From assembly GCF_009900715.1 (NCBI RefSeq), contig NZ_JAAAJC010000012.1, forward strand, positions 3,646-45,605: DNA of 41,960 nucleotides, given 5' to 3'. The notes under the pieces were generated by a model that saw only the letters and a list, made by a program, of their open reading frames with translations, had not been told where the DNA came from and made no database searches. Of the stretch, positions 1 to 8,642 are shown one piece after another (position 1 is the first letter of the stretch; each line of letters opens with the position of its first letter). The position numbers and the translations under genes were made by a program. The DNA is from Halococcus salsus (GTDB taxonomy: Archaea > Halobacteriota > Halobacteria > Halobacteriales > Halococcaceae).

Positions 1-2
1 TC

Positions 3-679
3 ATGCTACTCTCAGATCTGCTCAAGGGGAGTTTTGACACCGCTACGCTTGAATGTTGGCAGCGTGAGCGAACGGCGAACGCCCTAACGGGCGTTCGCCG
101 TTCGTCTCCATGCTGCAGGTCTTTCACGTCGGGAGACAGAAGCGATTTTTCGCCATAGATCGCTCGTTTCAGGCGATCTGGCAGTGGGTACATCGCCTCT
201 CTGACAGCCTGCCAGACCCGCCGAAGGCGAAGCCGAGGCGGGTCGCGGTCGACGAGACGACTGTCAAAATCAATGGCAAACAGTCGTGGTTGTATGCTGC
301 AATAGACCTCGACACAAAACTGATTTTGGATATCGCTCTGTTCAGCCGACATGGCACCGATTCGGCAGCTGCGTTTCTTCATGCAATCACCGAGAAACAC
401 GATTGCTCAGAAGCAGTGTTTCTCACAGATGCTTTCGGCTAACGGACTGCCATCTTTCGATTAGGACTCAACGGTCGGGTCGATTACACCGACCGAAACC
501 AAATCGAAAAGTGGTTTCACACGTTCAAGATGCGAGTCGACCGTTTCCACCATTCGTGGGTGGGCAGTCGGCTGAGCGTCCGCCAGTGGCTTGCAGTGTT
601 TGTTCATTACTACAATTATCAGCGACTGCATCAGGCGTTGAATGATCGAACGCCAGCGAGGTTATCTAGACAGTGTTAA
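3..679 (+). pseudogene. Decayed IS6-family transposase
   Basis: A DDE transposase of the haloarchaeal IS6 group can be read almost end to end across three frames. It starts near ATG 3 (MLLSDLLKG...WQRERTA), shifts frame near 100 (VRLHAAGLSRRETEAIF) and again near 155 (DRSFQAIWQWVHR). The catalytic Asp (VAVDET, about 253), the second Asp (FLTDAFG, about 431) and the Glu (NQIEKW, about 507) are all still visible. A TAA at 440-442 interrupts the frame where the family normally has a Tyr codon, and the protein would end at 679 after an HQALNDRTP tail. With two frameshifts and an in-frame stop it is a relic. No terminal repeats were recognised, and the left end may lie outside the window. Confidence 0.85.
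69..104. repeat. Perfect 16-bp hairpin inside the IS6 relic
   Basis: Bases 69-84 (cgaacggcgaacgccc) are the exact reverse complement of 89-104, separated by the four bases taac. The palindrome falls where the IS6 transposase reading frame shifts, so it is more likely a local inverted duplication that broke the gene than a regulatory terminator. There is no T-tract after it. Confidence 0.7.
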
Positions 680-742
680 TTCGTGCAAAAACCGTGGAGC
701 AGGGATGTAATGGCGGTAGTATCGTGGGTACGAGAAGTGGTG

Positions 743-1477
743 TTAGTGGCGAGTGGCGAGTTCCTCCACTGTGCAATCTGCAAGCTGAGTGAACCCGACT
801 GTGTCTGGTATCACGTCCACTGTAATACCGCGTTCTTGAATCGCTTGAGCGGTCGGCATCCCAATCGCTCCGATAACCGTCTCCGCAACGCCGCGCTGGA
901 GTGCGGGCACACCGTCTTGCTCAGCGGCAATCTCGCAGAAATGCTCAACTGTCCTTGGTGATGTGAATAGTATTGCATCCAGTTGGCCGTCTGTTGCGAG
1001 AGTGACTGAGCTGCCTGCAGCCGTTGGACGATTCAATCGATACAGCTGCGTTTCATGGACATTCGCACCAGCGGCCGTAAGTCCTCGGACCAATACATCG
1101 CTGCCGTGTGCACTGCGAGCGATCTCGACAGTTGATCCATTGACCTCAGTAGCGAGTTCGTCGACGAGACCAGCAGACGTGAACGTCGACGGCATAATAT
1201 CTACTGCCACGCCGGAGTCTCGTAATGTCGAAGCGGTCTGCTGGCCGACGGCGCATACTGTCGCCTCACCAGGATGCCAATCCTGATCAACAGCTATCTC
1301 AACCCCGGTCTGGCTCGTGAAGACGCAATAGTCTGCCACTGCTGGTGACTCCCCGGTCGGCCGAACCTTGAGCATGGGATCTGCGACCGGCGAAACTTCA
1401 TGTGATCGGAGATAGTCAATTGCCGCAGCGATACGATTGTCATCAGGTCGGAGAACAGCTATCGTCGGCTTGCTCAT
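743..1477 (-). CDS. hemD: Uroporphyrinogen-III synthase
   Basis: This is a 244-residue HemD-family protein, which closes the linear tetrapyrrole hydroxymethylbilane into uroporphyrinogen III in haem, sirohaem and cobamide synthesis. The family has two Rossmann-like lobes with little sequence conservation. Visible marks are MSKPTIAVLRPDD at the start, YCVFTSQTGVE (about 50-60), AVGQQTASTLRDSG (about 76-89), ARSAHGSDVLVRGL in the second lobe and the C-terminal LFTSPRTVEHF...IGAIGMPTAQAIQERG. Length fits the family. It stands alone: no other haem genes are next to it, and the Bat-type regulator upstream is on the same strand about 90 bases away. The remaining doubt comes from weak family conservation. 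Confidence 0.82.
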   Translation of the reverse strand: MSKPTIAVLRPDDNRIAAAIDYLRSHEVSPVADPMLKVRPTGESPAVADYCVFTSQTGVEIAVDQDWHPGEATVCAVGQQTASTLRDSGVAVDIMPSTFTSAGLVDELATEVNGSTVEIARSAHGSDVLVRGLTAAGANVHETQLYRLNRPTAAGSSVTLATDGQLDAILFTSPRTVEHFCEIAAEQDGVPALQRGVAETVIGAIGMPTAQAIQERGITVDVIPDTVGFTQLADCTVEELATRH

Positions 1478-1566
1478 AGTATAGTAGGCAACTAGGTCGG
1501 GGATAATCGCTTGGATTCGCTGTCTTCACTAACTGGATGACCAGTGAAGAGTCGGCCCCGTCCCAG

Positions 1567-2202
1567 CTATGGTGCCGTTTCAGCCACGAATTTCGTGATA
1601 ATGCGGCTTTCAGCCCGGCGAAGCAATCTACTTGCCGCCGATTTATGAATGTCAAATGATGCTGCCAGTTCAGCGAGCGTACAATTTCGGGGCGTATCGT
1701 AGTAGCCGCGCTCGACCGCCGCGGAGATGAACTCCTCTTGATGATCCGTGAGTAGTTCGTTCGAGTCGTACGACTGTGACAACGACAAAATCTGATATGG
1801 GATATCAGCCGCCGCCAACTCGTCAATGAACACCGACAACCGTTCGTGTGAATCCGTCAGCTCGACGCTAAAGCGCCCGTTCCGGAGAATAGATGGTTCT
1901 TGTGGAAGAATCTCTGATTCGAGGTACACTTCGTATGGCTCTGTTACCGAGGATGTAAGGCGGACGAGCAGCATCGTCTCATCACGATAGACCACCTCAT
2001 ACGAGCCAACCTCGGAGGTATCCGCTAACCGGCGAACGAGTGGCTCTCCATCCGCTGTCAACACTTGCAGTATTGCGAGCAATCCATTGTCTCTGGGCTG
2101 GGCCACCAATACTCTGAATTCAGCCTTCGGGAATTCGGTCGAGGCATCGATCAGCCAACTCTCCGCTTCCGTTCCGTCGAATTGTATCTGGAGATGGGGC
2201 AT
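1567..2202 (-). CDS. Bacterio-opsin-activator-type HTH regulator
   Basis: A 211-residue putative DNA-binding regulator of the haloarchaeal Bat/HTH_10 class. The C-terminal 55 residues carry the family HTH: LLTDHQEEFISAAVERGYY, then LAELAASFDIHKSAASRLLRRAE, which is the usual order of these domains. The N-terminal 130 residues are a small-molecule or redox sensing type domain of unknown ligand. I chose ATG 2202 (MPHLQIQFDG), because the 32 residues upstream of it in an alternative start at 2298 do not look like this family. It is on the same strand as hemD and may be read with it, but the target genes cannot be inferred. The divergent flavoprotein group begins at 2348, leaving a 145-base intergenic region as a possible shared control region. 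Confidence 0.8.
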   Translation of the reverse strand: MPHLQIQFDGTEAESWLIDASTEFPKAEFRVLVAQPRDNGLLAILQVLTADGEPLVRRLADTSEVGSYEVVYRDETMLLVRLTSSVTEPYEVYLESEILPQEPSILRNGRFSVELTDSHERLSVFIDELAAADIPYQILSLSQSYDSNELLTDHQEEFISAAVERGYYDTPRNCTLAELAASFDIHKSAASRLLRRAESRIITKFVAETAP

Positions 2203-2347
2203 ATCAGTCCGAATTCGATTGCCCACCCACTTAAAGACAGGAACTTGTTCCTGCGTAGTCCCATTGCGGTCGCCTGTGTAGCATCTTTGTAGTTGCAATG
2301 AACTCAGAGAGTCCCAGCGACACTGAAATCAACGGAGAACAATCCCT

Positions 2348-3810
2348 ATGACAGGTTCGTCGTCACCTCCAGCGGGAGGCCCCAACCCCAATTGGAGAAC
2401 ACTCGACCAGATTGCTGACGAGCAAGTACAGACACTCATCGAAAGCCTCGATGGGAACATCATTCGCCCAGATGATCCGGAGTACGACGAAGAACGTCAG
2501 GTACACAATGGAGTGATCGACAAACACCCCGCGCCCTTATCGTCCTGTGTAGCGGGGTTGCCGACATCATCACCCTCGTGGATTTCGTTCGTGAGAACAG
2601 AGCTCTGGCAACGGTACGTGGTGGTGGTCATCTCGTGACTGGTGGGTCCGTCTGTGAGAATGGGCTCGTCATTGACCTCTCAGCGATGACTGGAGTTCGT
2701 GTCGACCCCGACGAACAGATAGCGCACGTCGAACCCGGAGCAACCGTGGGTGAATTGTTCCGCGAGACGCAGGAGTTCGGGCTGGCCACGCCCGCCGGTG
2801 GGGCTACCGATACGGGGGTGGCCGGCTCGACACTCGGGGGTGGTATTGGCTACATCCGACGCAAACATGGGCTTGGCATCGACGCTCTCCGCTCGGTCAC
2901 CATTGTCACCGCTGACGGCCAGTTGCGTACTGCGAGTGAGGAGCAGAATGCAGACCTGTTTTGGGCGATTCGCGGTGGTGGGGCGAGCTTTGGGGTCGTC
3001 ACGTCCTTTGAGTTCGATCTCTACCCTGTGGGTCCCGAGGTCATGGTCGCATATACTTTCTACCCGATCGAACAGGGTGCGGATACTCTGCGGAGCTTTC
3101 GAGAATTCACGGCCGATGCTCCCGAGGAGGCAACGGCGATGATATTCCATACGGTCGTTCCACCAGCTCCGGTGTTCCCCGAGGAACGACACGGCGACCC
3201 TGCGTTCGTCGTCATCGGTGTGTACACGGGACCAGTAGAAGCCGGCAAAGAAGTGCTCGCACCGCTTCAGGAGCTCGATAACCCAATCGTGGATCTCAGC
3301 GAACCGATGTCGTTCATTGCTCTCCACGAATTGCAAGACGACATCTTCCCAGCCGGACGGAAGTACGATTGGCGGGCGCTATTTGCAGATGAGTTGAGTG
3401 ATGATCTCATCGAGCGTTTCCTAGAATGGGGGAGCGAGGGGTCGCCATTATCGAGTATTGGGGTGTGGCATCTCGACGGCGCAATGGGGCGTGTGGCCTC
3501 CGACGAGACGGCATTTCCGTGGCGTGATTCGTCGTTCATGATAAGTATCGAAGCAGCCTGGGAAGACTCGGACCCGGAAACGGCACAGGAAACCACCGCA
3601 TGGGCGCGTCAGGCGCGCAAGGATCTCGTAAAAGTGGATGCGTCACAGGATAGCCTCTACGTCGGATGGGCCAATGCCGATAAAACGGGCGAAGAACTAT
3701 CACGAGCGGCATACGGTGAGAACTACGACCGCCTCGTCGAAATAAAGAACAAGTACGATCCAGCGGGGCTGTTTCGGCTCGACCAACACCTCGATCTCAC
3801 GAATGGATAG
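2348..3810 (+). pseudogene. FAD-linked oxidase (BBE type), frameshifted
   Basis: The translation matches a berberine-bridge-like FAD-dependent oxidoreductase of about 485 residues. The first 63 codons (LDQIADEQVQTLIESLDG...VHNGVIDKHPA) are in one frame and the rest in another. The shift lies at about 2531-2537, where one base is missing or two are extra. After it come the PCMH FAD-binding domain with RGGGH (the His that normally carries covalent FAD), PAGGATDTGVAGSTLGGGIGY, and the C-terminal BBE motif YGENYDRLVEIKNKYDP. The cysteine that some relatives use for a second FAD bond is absent (GGGIGY). It heads a same-strand group with two other flavoprotein genes. The substrate is unknown. If the shift is a sequencing error the gene would be intact. 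Confidence 0.85.
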
Positions 3811-3897
3811 TGGAACGGAGAGCACTATGACTCGAACGTGGTCCGAATCGGCCAACTGCGTTCGAATCGAGACAATTCCAGCACAGGACACCATCCG

Positions 3898-4491
3898 ATG
3901 ACAAACAACCGCCGTGACAGGACACGCATAGCTTCTTCGGAGGAGACAGCGGAGCAGCTCCGTGTGATTGGCGTCCATGGGGCAGTCGAACAGCACGCGG
4001 GTGCTACCCGCGCACTCAGCGAAGTGCTGACAGGAGCAGAGAACGCAGGGGCAGCGATAGATCTCTTTGATCTCGCCGAGTTGACACTACCACTGTATAA
4101 TTCGGATCAGCCGGAACCACAGGAGGGGGTCGCCGTTGTGCGCCGGATCGCACGGGCCGATGCCGTGATACTTGCCACCTCGGTTCGGCACGACTCGTAC
4201 TCGGCCCAACTAAAGACCGCGCTGGAGTATTGTGGCCCCGAGGAGTTCGACAGCAAACCCGTCGGCTTGCTTGGTGTAACTGAGGGATCGGAACCCGCTC
4301 TTGCGTTAGAGCATCTCCGAACGGTTTGTACGACACTCAACGCCTGGGTACTCCCAATGCAGGTGTCAATCACTGCGGCAGGGGAGCACGACGAGCTGGC
4401 CGTTGACTCCGTGAACGCACTCCGGACGCTGGGACAGCAGATCGTAGACCGGGTATTTCACGAGGCGGAAGGGAGTGGCGAGGACATATGA
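3898..4491 (+). CDS. NAD(P)H-dependent FMN reductase family protein
   Basis: A 197-residue flavodoxin-fold reductase of the NADPH-dependent FMN reductase/chromate reductase type. Visible are the first strand and loop (LRVIGVHGAVEQHAGATRALSEV), the central segment IARADAVILATSVRHDSYSAQLK with ALEYCGPEEFDSKPVGLLG, and the helix LEHLRTVCTTLNAWVLP. The usual GSLR phosphate loop has diverged to GVHGAVEQ. I start at ATG 3898; upstream in frame there is only low-complexity sequence. A 24-codon ORF (3827-3901) overlaps this ATG through an ATGA, which would allow translational coupling. It lies between the FAD-linked oxidase and the flavin reductase, consistent with supplying or recycling reduced flavin for a shared oxidation; that role is inferred. 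Confidence 0.8.
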   Translation: MTNNRRDRTRIASSEETAEQLRVIGVHGAVEQHAGATRALSEVLTGAENAGAAIDLFDLAELTLPLYNSDQPEPQEGVAVVRRIARADAVILATSVRHDSYSAQLKTALEYCGPEEFDSKPVGLLGVTEGSEPALALEHLRTVCTTLNAWVLPMQVSITAAGEHDELAVDSVNALRTLGQQIVDRVFHEAEGSGEDI

Positions 4492-4637
4492 ACCATCCGC
4501 AAACTGGCCCGCACTGTGCAATGGCGAGATTCGTCCCAGCGGTCACGATATCGTCACCGGATACTGGAACGTGTCTGGCTGCCCCGCTGCCGACGAGCGA
4601 CAAGAACAACCACCATGTGTAACATGAAAATCGGACA

Positions 4638-5135
4638 ATGACAGTAGAATCGACCCAGTTCCGGGAGGTAATGGCGAAGTTTGCAACAGGTGTCTCGGTG
4701 GTGACGTTCCCCAGTGAGCCTGTCCACGGTCTCACAGTCAATGCACTGTCGAGTCTCTCGCTGGAGCCCCCGCTCGTGCTGATCTGTATCGATCACGGGA
4801 CGAACACCCACGAGCTGTTGGCAAGCGGCGACATCGATGGCTACTGTGTCAACGTGCTCAGTCGAGACCAACGCCACCTCGGGGAGTATTTCGCGGGGAT
4901 GACCGATCTCGATGAGAGTCCGTTCGAGACCGAACGGACACAGACGGCAGAGACGGGCGCACCCGTCTTCGAGGACGCGCTTGCCTACCTCGACTGCTCG
5001 CTCCAGTCGGCCTATCCCGAGGGCGACCACACGATCTACGTAGGGGCAGTCGAGACCGCCGACGTCCTGCGGCCGGACGCTACTCCACTCACATTCTACC
5101 GAGGCAATTGGGGGACGATTCACTCCGATGAGTAA
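4638..5135 (+). CDS. Flavin reductase-like FMN-binding protein
   Basis: A 165-residue protein of the flavin reductase-like family (split beta-barrel, HpaC/FRP type), which passes electrons from NAD(P)H to free FMN or FAD for a partner monooxygenase. The N-terminal signature FREVMAKFATGVSVVTF and the following GLTVNALSSLSLEPPLVLI are characteristic. The middle FCVN-like element is YCVNVLSRDQRHLGEYFAG, and the C-terminus GAVETADVLR...PLTFYRGNWG matches the family. The length is normal. It follows the FMN reductase by 146 bases and is the third flavoprotein gene in the group. No two-component monooxygenase is seen nearby. A transposase starts 68 bases downstream, so further operon members may have been lost. 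Confidence 0.85.
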   Translation: MTVESTQFREVMAKFATGVSVVTFPSEPVHGLTVNALSSLSLEPPLVLICIDHGTNTHELLASGDIDGYCVNVLSRDQRHLGEYFAGMTDLDESPFETERTQTAETGAPVFEDALAYLDCSLQSAYPEGDHTIYVGAVETADVLRPDATPLTFYRGNWGTIHSDE

Positions 5136-5203
5136 TATCACGATGCGTTCGGCGAAGCTCCAGGAGTAGCCGGGCTCGCGCTCGTCTCCAACCATGTCTA
5201 TCA

Positions 5204-7144
5204 GTGGAACGATTACAGTCACCAACAGGCGACTCGGAACCGGCGTTCAATCTCCAGTGGAATTCGTTGTACGATCTTTCTGACCGATCTATTGACGAGA
5301 CCCACGACGGCCAAGTCCGGTTTTCGCTCCGCTATACCGGGACGGCGACGGATGATCCGACCATCAAGATCCTGATCGCCGATCTCTCTATCGATCCAGA
5401 CCTTCCCGATTCACGGGCCACGTGGCATCGGAACTACACACCGCTCGCTCCGTGGATCAGAGCGCACGTCCTCAAACTGGCGATGGGCTGGAACGGCGAG
5501 AAACAGCTTGCTGACCACCTCGAAGCGAACCCAGAGCTAACGAGAGCATACGGATTCATCGACACGTTTCTGACAGAGGAATCGGAGCGGATACAGCCAC
5601 AACCACCAACGCAGTCCCGGCTCTGGGAGATATGGAACGAGGAGCTCAGCGATGACCTTCGGAACATCTGCCTTGACGTAGCGACTGCACTCGTCGAACT
5701 AGCTCGTGAGGAGGGTATCCCCGCTCCGGACGATGTCTTTCAGCCCGACGACAAACAGAACATCTCGGAGCGGTCGGAAACACAGCTCATCACCGACACA
5801 ACCAAGCAGGTGTGGCAGCATGCGAAGCCGTTCGTCACCGAGGAACTCTTCCTCAAACGCGGGGACAACGCTCAAATCCACGAGAACGCGTTCTGGGAGC
5901 AACACGCGTTCATGGGCGTTCGCAAGAACATGTACGCCGAGAGCGGCGCGGACAGTTTCTATGTTGACTCGACCCGCGAGGATACCCCCTCTGGGTTATC
6001 CCATCGGTGGCAGATTCGCAAGTTGAGCATCGAGGAAATGCGTCGCCAGCACCGGCGAATCACGAAACGCCTCATCGAACGCGCTCGGCACGACGGCGAA
6101 CTCGTCGGGAAGCTGTGGGCAGCCATCGACGTGTCGAAAGGTGCGCCGTTCACCGGTGAAATGGACACTAATGACGAGGGCAACGTCGTCGAACCGTACA
6201 TCCTCGGCCATCGAGACGGCAACTACTACCACAAGTGGGCGAGCATTCAGATCGTCGGCCACGACATTCCACTCGTGCTCGACGCGCTTCCGAAAAAGCG
6301 CGGCATGTCGAAAGACGAGATCGTTGATGAGTTGCTTGACCACGCGACCGAGATGGTCGACGACATCGAACTCGTGATAATGGACCGCGAGTTCGACAGC
6401 GATCCGGTCAAGGACACTTGCGAAGAGCACGGGGTGTACTTCCTCAATCCGAAGCGGAAGTTCGCCGACCAGAACGACACCATCGAGGTGATGAAACAAA
6501 ACGACGCAACCGTCAGAATCGTCGAAGAGTCGTCTGAGGACCAACCGATTCGGAAGAACCTGTTCCTGCCTTCAACGAGGGAGACGCCAGAAGACGAGGA
6601 CACGGAAAGCGAGGCGGGAGACGACCACGATAAGAGGCCGAATCACCGGCAGGAGATGCGTGATGACCTTGGACTTACCGAAGACGACATCGACGGGGAT
6701 GCATCCCCGCTGGGACGGCTTCTCGGAGAAATTCGTGGCGATGAGCCACTGGAGACGGAGGACGCCGATGGTGACGGCACGGGATTCGTGGTGTTCCAGA
6801 CCAACCACCCGTTTGTCTCGGCTCGTGATGATGACGGCGAACCCTATACGGAACGCGAGCAGACCCACATGATAGCGCGTCTGATTCGGTGGTACCGCCA
6901 TCGGTGGGGTATCGAGAACGGGTATAAGAAAATCAAGACGTTCATGGTGCGGACGACGTCGACGTGCCCGCGATATCGCTTTTTCAATTTCATGTTCGCG
7001 TGCGTGCTCTATAATGTCTGGCGACTAGTCGATTTGCTCGTCAAACTTTCGCTGGAGGTGCATCCCGACTACGCACCACGCGTCGATGCCAACCAGTTCG
7101 TGACGATAGCGAAGCAGTACTACGGTCTCGATCCACCCGACTGA
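5204..7144 (+). CDS. Large YREK (IS4-type) DDE transposase
   Basis: A 646-residue transposase with an uninterrupted frame, starting with GTG at 5204. The RNase-H-like core shows the first Asp in AIDVSKGAPFTG (about residue 308), the second in VIMDREFDS (about 394) and the IS4 signature YxxRxxxExxxxxxK in YRHRWGIENGYKKIK (about 564-578). An acidic linker of about 110 residues separates the second Asp from the Glu. It is a clear relative of the 665-residue transposase at 26975-28972; both end in GLDPPD followed about 35 bases later by gagcagcggc. The right end of its element may be the degenerate inverted repeat at 7305-7332. A left end was not recognised between 5136 and 5203. Confidence 0.9.
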   Translation: MERLQSPTGDSEPAFNLQWNSLYDLSDRSIDETHDGQVRFSLRYTGTATDDPTIKILIADLSIDPDLPDSRATWHRNYTPLAPWIRAHVLKLAMGWNGEKQLADHLEANPELTRAYGFIDTFLTEESERIQPQPPTQSRLWEIWNEELSDDLRNICLDVATALVELAREEGIPAPDDVFQPDDKQNISERSETQLITDTTKQVWQHAKPFVTEELFLKRGDNAQIHENAFWEQHAFMGVRKNMYAESGADSFYVDSTREDTPSGLSHRWQIRKLSIEEMRRQHRRITKRLIERARHDGELVGKLWAAIDVSKGAPFTGEMDTNDEGNVVEPYILGHRDGNYYHKWASIQIVGHDIPLVLDALPKKRGMSKDEIVDELLDHATEMVDDIELVIMDREFDSDPVKDTCEEHGVYFLNPKRKFADQNDTIEVMKQNDATVRIVEESSEDQPIRKNLFLPSTRETPEDEDTESEAGDDHDKRPNHRQEMRDDLGLTEDDIDGDASPLGRLLGEIRGDEPLETEDADGDGTGFVVFQTNHPFVSARDDDGEPYTEREQTHMIARLIRWYRHRWGIENGYKKIKTFMVRTTSTCPRYRFFNFMFACVLYNVWRLVDLLVKLSLEVHPDYAPRVDANQFVTIAKQYYGLDPPD

Positions 7145-7304
7145 CGCTGAATTCTCTCCAGGATCGCGCCTGCTGAGCAGCGGCTCTCTCAATTCTCGAT
7201 TATTCCAGCATCATAATATCAGTTTAGAATAAATAATAGAAATTAGGATTTTGGGATTCGTCCTGACGGGCGCAAAATCGGGCCGGAAACAGCCGATTCC
7301 GAGC

Positions 7305-7332
7305 GATCATCTGGCTACCTGCTTGCCATCTG
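7305..7332. repeat. Probable right end of the 5204 insertion sequence
   Basis: Reading inward on the minus strand, this stretch (cagatggcaagcaggtagcc...) resembles the inverted-repeat ends found at 7584, 8231, 18356 and 29161 (ctgaagtcaggcaggtgg). It lies about 190 bases after the transposase stop, the same distance as the better-conserved end at 29161 after its transposase. The match is imperfect, so the assignment is tentative. Confidence 0.4.
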
Positions 7333-7346
7333 CGCGCCGCGCCGCC

Positions 7347-7397
7347 ATATATTTGCATTTTCAAAATTCATATTGCGAGCGCGCGTACAGTCACTCA
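7347..7397 (+). promoter_or_regulatory. TATA-like promoter of the DUF7342-type gene
   Basis: The AT-rich element catatattt (7347-7355) is followed by an AT stretch and, 42 bases on, by ATG 7397. A TTG at 7373 sits about 22 bases after the box and could mark the transcript start. This promoter is intact although the gene it served is broken. Confidence 0.4.
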
Positions 7398-7642
7398 TGA
7401 CTGACTTCGACCCGGACCCAGCTGGTGAGCAGACCGATGAGCTACGGCAACGCTGGTCCAGCAACACGGATACCTTCGGGCGTGTCTACGATGTTCTCGT
7501 TGGAATCACGAGACCAACCTCCTATCGTGAGATCGCTGATATCGCGGACTGCTCGCCGAACGCAGCGAAAAAGCACCTAGACCAGAAGGCGGCTAGGTCG
7601 ATTCGTCATGCACAGCCACCGACGAAATCAACTCAAAATTGA
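7397..7642 (+). pseudogene. DUF7342-type HTH gene, 5' half
   Basis: The first 62 codons (MTDFDPDPAGEQTDELRQRW...SPNAAKKHLD) match a haloarchaeal helix-turn-helix family that I believe is DUF7342. Its HTH is TSYREIADIADCSPNAAKKHLD. Relatives continue with DRLVELGIARA and about 60-100 further residues, but here the frame runs after base 7583 into an inverted-repeat element and ends after about 20 unrelated residues (QKAARSIRHAQ...). The missing continuation, DRVTELGIARA, is found at 29162. The last nine genuine bases, acctagacc (7575-7583), recur exactly at 29162-29170. The gene therefore seems to have been split by an insertion. Confidence 0.75.
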
Positions 7643-7687
7643 TTTTACTATCTACTGTGCATGAGAAGTCCACTTGCCTGACTTCAG
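7584..7687. repeat. MITE-like unit A (104 bp)
   Basis: A short unit bounded by inverted ends. The left end is agaaggcggctaggtcg (7584 on). The right end, read on the minus strand from 7687, is ctgaagtcaggcaagtgg. The interior (gccaccgacgaaat...actatctactgtgcatgag) resembles units at 8231 and 18356. It encodes nothing. The left side borders the split DUF7342-type gene, but the right flank is unrelated sequence, so the unit is no longer in its original insertion context. Confidence 0.6.
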
Positions 7688-7704
7688 AGAAGAGTATCTA
7701 ATCC

Positions 7705-8139
7705 TTACCCGAGAAAGGTTACAATGCGTCGTGTGCCAGCACCGATAACAAATGCAACAGCCCCGACACCAAGTAAAACTACAGTGAGAGAGAGATAGAA
7801 CCCTCCACCCGGAAATCCTGTAAATGGGGACAGAATGGCGCTGAGGCCCCGTGTGAGCACTGCGGTGATAACGTGTGCGAGTACCACAGCAAGCGCGATC
7901 CCAGCTGTATTCAGTGCACTCACGAAAAGCCCATCGTTGAGGTAAGCATTGACCACTGCCCCACCAACTGCGATCAACACTGGCACGTACACGAGTTGCC
8001 AGAGGAACGGGACCGCATCAATCGACGCCACACCGTAGAACGCAAGACTACCGAAGCAAACAGCGGCCGCGAGGCTGAGAAATTGGCGAGAGCGATGCCG
8101 GTCACGACCGAAGAGTATCGAGGAATCTTTGACACTCAT
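7705..8139 (-). CDS. Hypothetical four-helix membrane protein
   Basis: A 144-residue integral membrane protein with a short basic cytoplasmic N-terminus (RDRHRSRQ) and four hydrophobic segments: FLSLAAAVCFGSLAFYG, FLWQLVYVPVLIAVGGAVV, ALNTAGIALAVVLAHVITAVL and LSLTVVLLGVGAVAFVIGA. No catalytic motif is visible and I do not recognise the family. It is a single gene between two inverted-repeat units and probably travelled or was isolated with them. The start at 8139 is the only good ATG before the first helix. Confidence 0.65.
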   Translation of the reverse strand: MSVKDSSILFGRDRHRSRQFLSLAAAVCFGSLAFYGVASIDAVPFLWQLVYVPVLIAVGGAVVNAYLNDGLFVSALNTAGIALAVVLAHVITAVLTRGLSAILSPFTGFPGGGFYLSLTVVLLGVGAVAFVIGAGTRRIVTFLG

Positions 8140-8184
8140 ATCAGTTCAATTAACCTCCTCGCTAAAATATCCACCTCTTATTAC

Positions 8185-8339
8185 CTCAAGTCAGGCAGGT
8201 AGTTTGCTCATGAATAGCTTGTCTCAAAATCTGATGTCGGCTAGCTAGATTTGTCATACACAGAGGTCTGCGGAATTTATTCTGACGGCATTGGTTTCGA
8301 TTCTAGTCATGCTTGAGCAGTCTACTTGCCTGACTTCAG
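8185..8339. repeat. MITE-like unit B with doubled left end
   Basis: Two left-type ends follow one another: ctcaagtcaggcaggtag from 8185 and ctgatgtcggctag from 8231. A single right-type end closes at 8339 (on the minus strand ctgaagtcaggcaagtag). The inner unit 8231-8339 is 109 bp and parallels units A and C. The doubled left end suggests one copy inserted next to the end of an older one. Both outer ends supply an in-frame TAG to whatever reads into them (…LKSGR or …LKSGK followed by stop). Confidence 0.6.
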
Positions 8340-8541
8340 GAAGTTAGCGATGATTCCAAAGTGGATGTCCTGTGCCAGGAAGTTGAATGATTGACCAGGA
8401 AATTAAGGAGTTGACGGTATTCTCACCGCCGTGTTCGTTTTGAAATGCAGCTAGAACAGCGTTGAAACGGGGAATTATGGTTCCGAATTTGACAGTTGAT
8501 TCAGCTTTCTGAGTGCTGGGGTTGTCTGAGGGAATGATTTC
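8322..8541 (-). pseudogene. Unidentified coding remnant truncated by unit B
   Basis: On the minus strand a protein-like frame reads PSTQKAESTVKFGTIIPRFN, AVLAAFQNEHGGENTVNSL and, after a shift near 8398, SFNFLAQDIHFGIIANFLK before stopping inside the repeat end. The composition is that of a real protein, and the stop codon lies within the repeat, so the natural C-terminus is missing. I do not recognise the family. The rest of 8542-8640 shows no gene apart from the promoter region of tbsP. Confidence 0.4.
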
Positions 8542-8642
8542 TCAAAATCAGCCGCATCTGTATCTCAGTTGCCTCCATCTGTTCTAATATAAATTGGTAT
8601 AATCCAAAAGGTGGATGTAGTCTTTAGACCTATCGTTGGTCT

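Noticed and set aside
169-357. Minus-strand open frame opposite the IS6 relic
   Set aside because: It is the complement shadow of the transposase reading frame and has no family resemblance.
2680-3336. 218-codon minus-strand open frame
   Set aside because: Antisense to the FAD-linked oxidase, whose own motifs are convincing.
5996-6544. 182-codon minus-strand open frame
   Set aside because: Antisense to the intact 646-residue transposase, with no recognisable motif.
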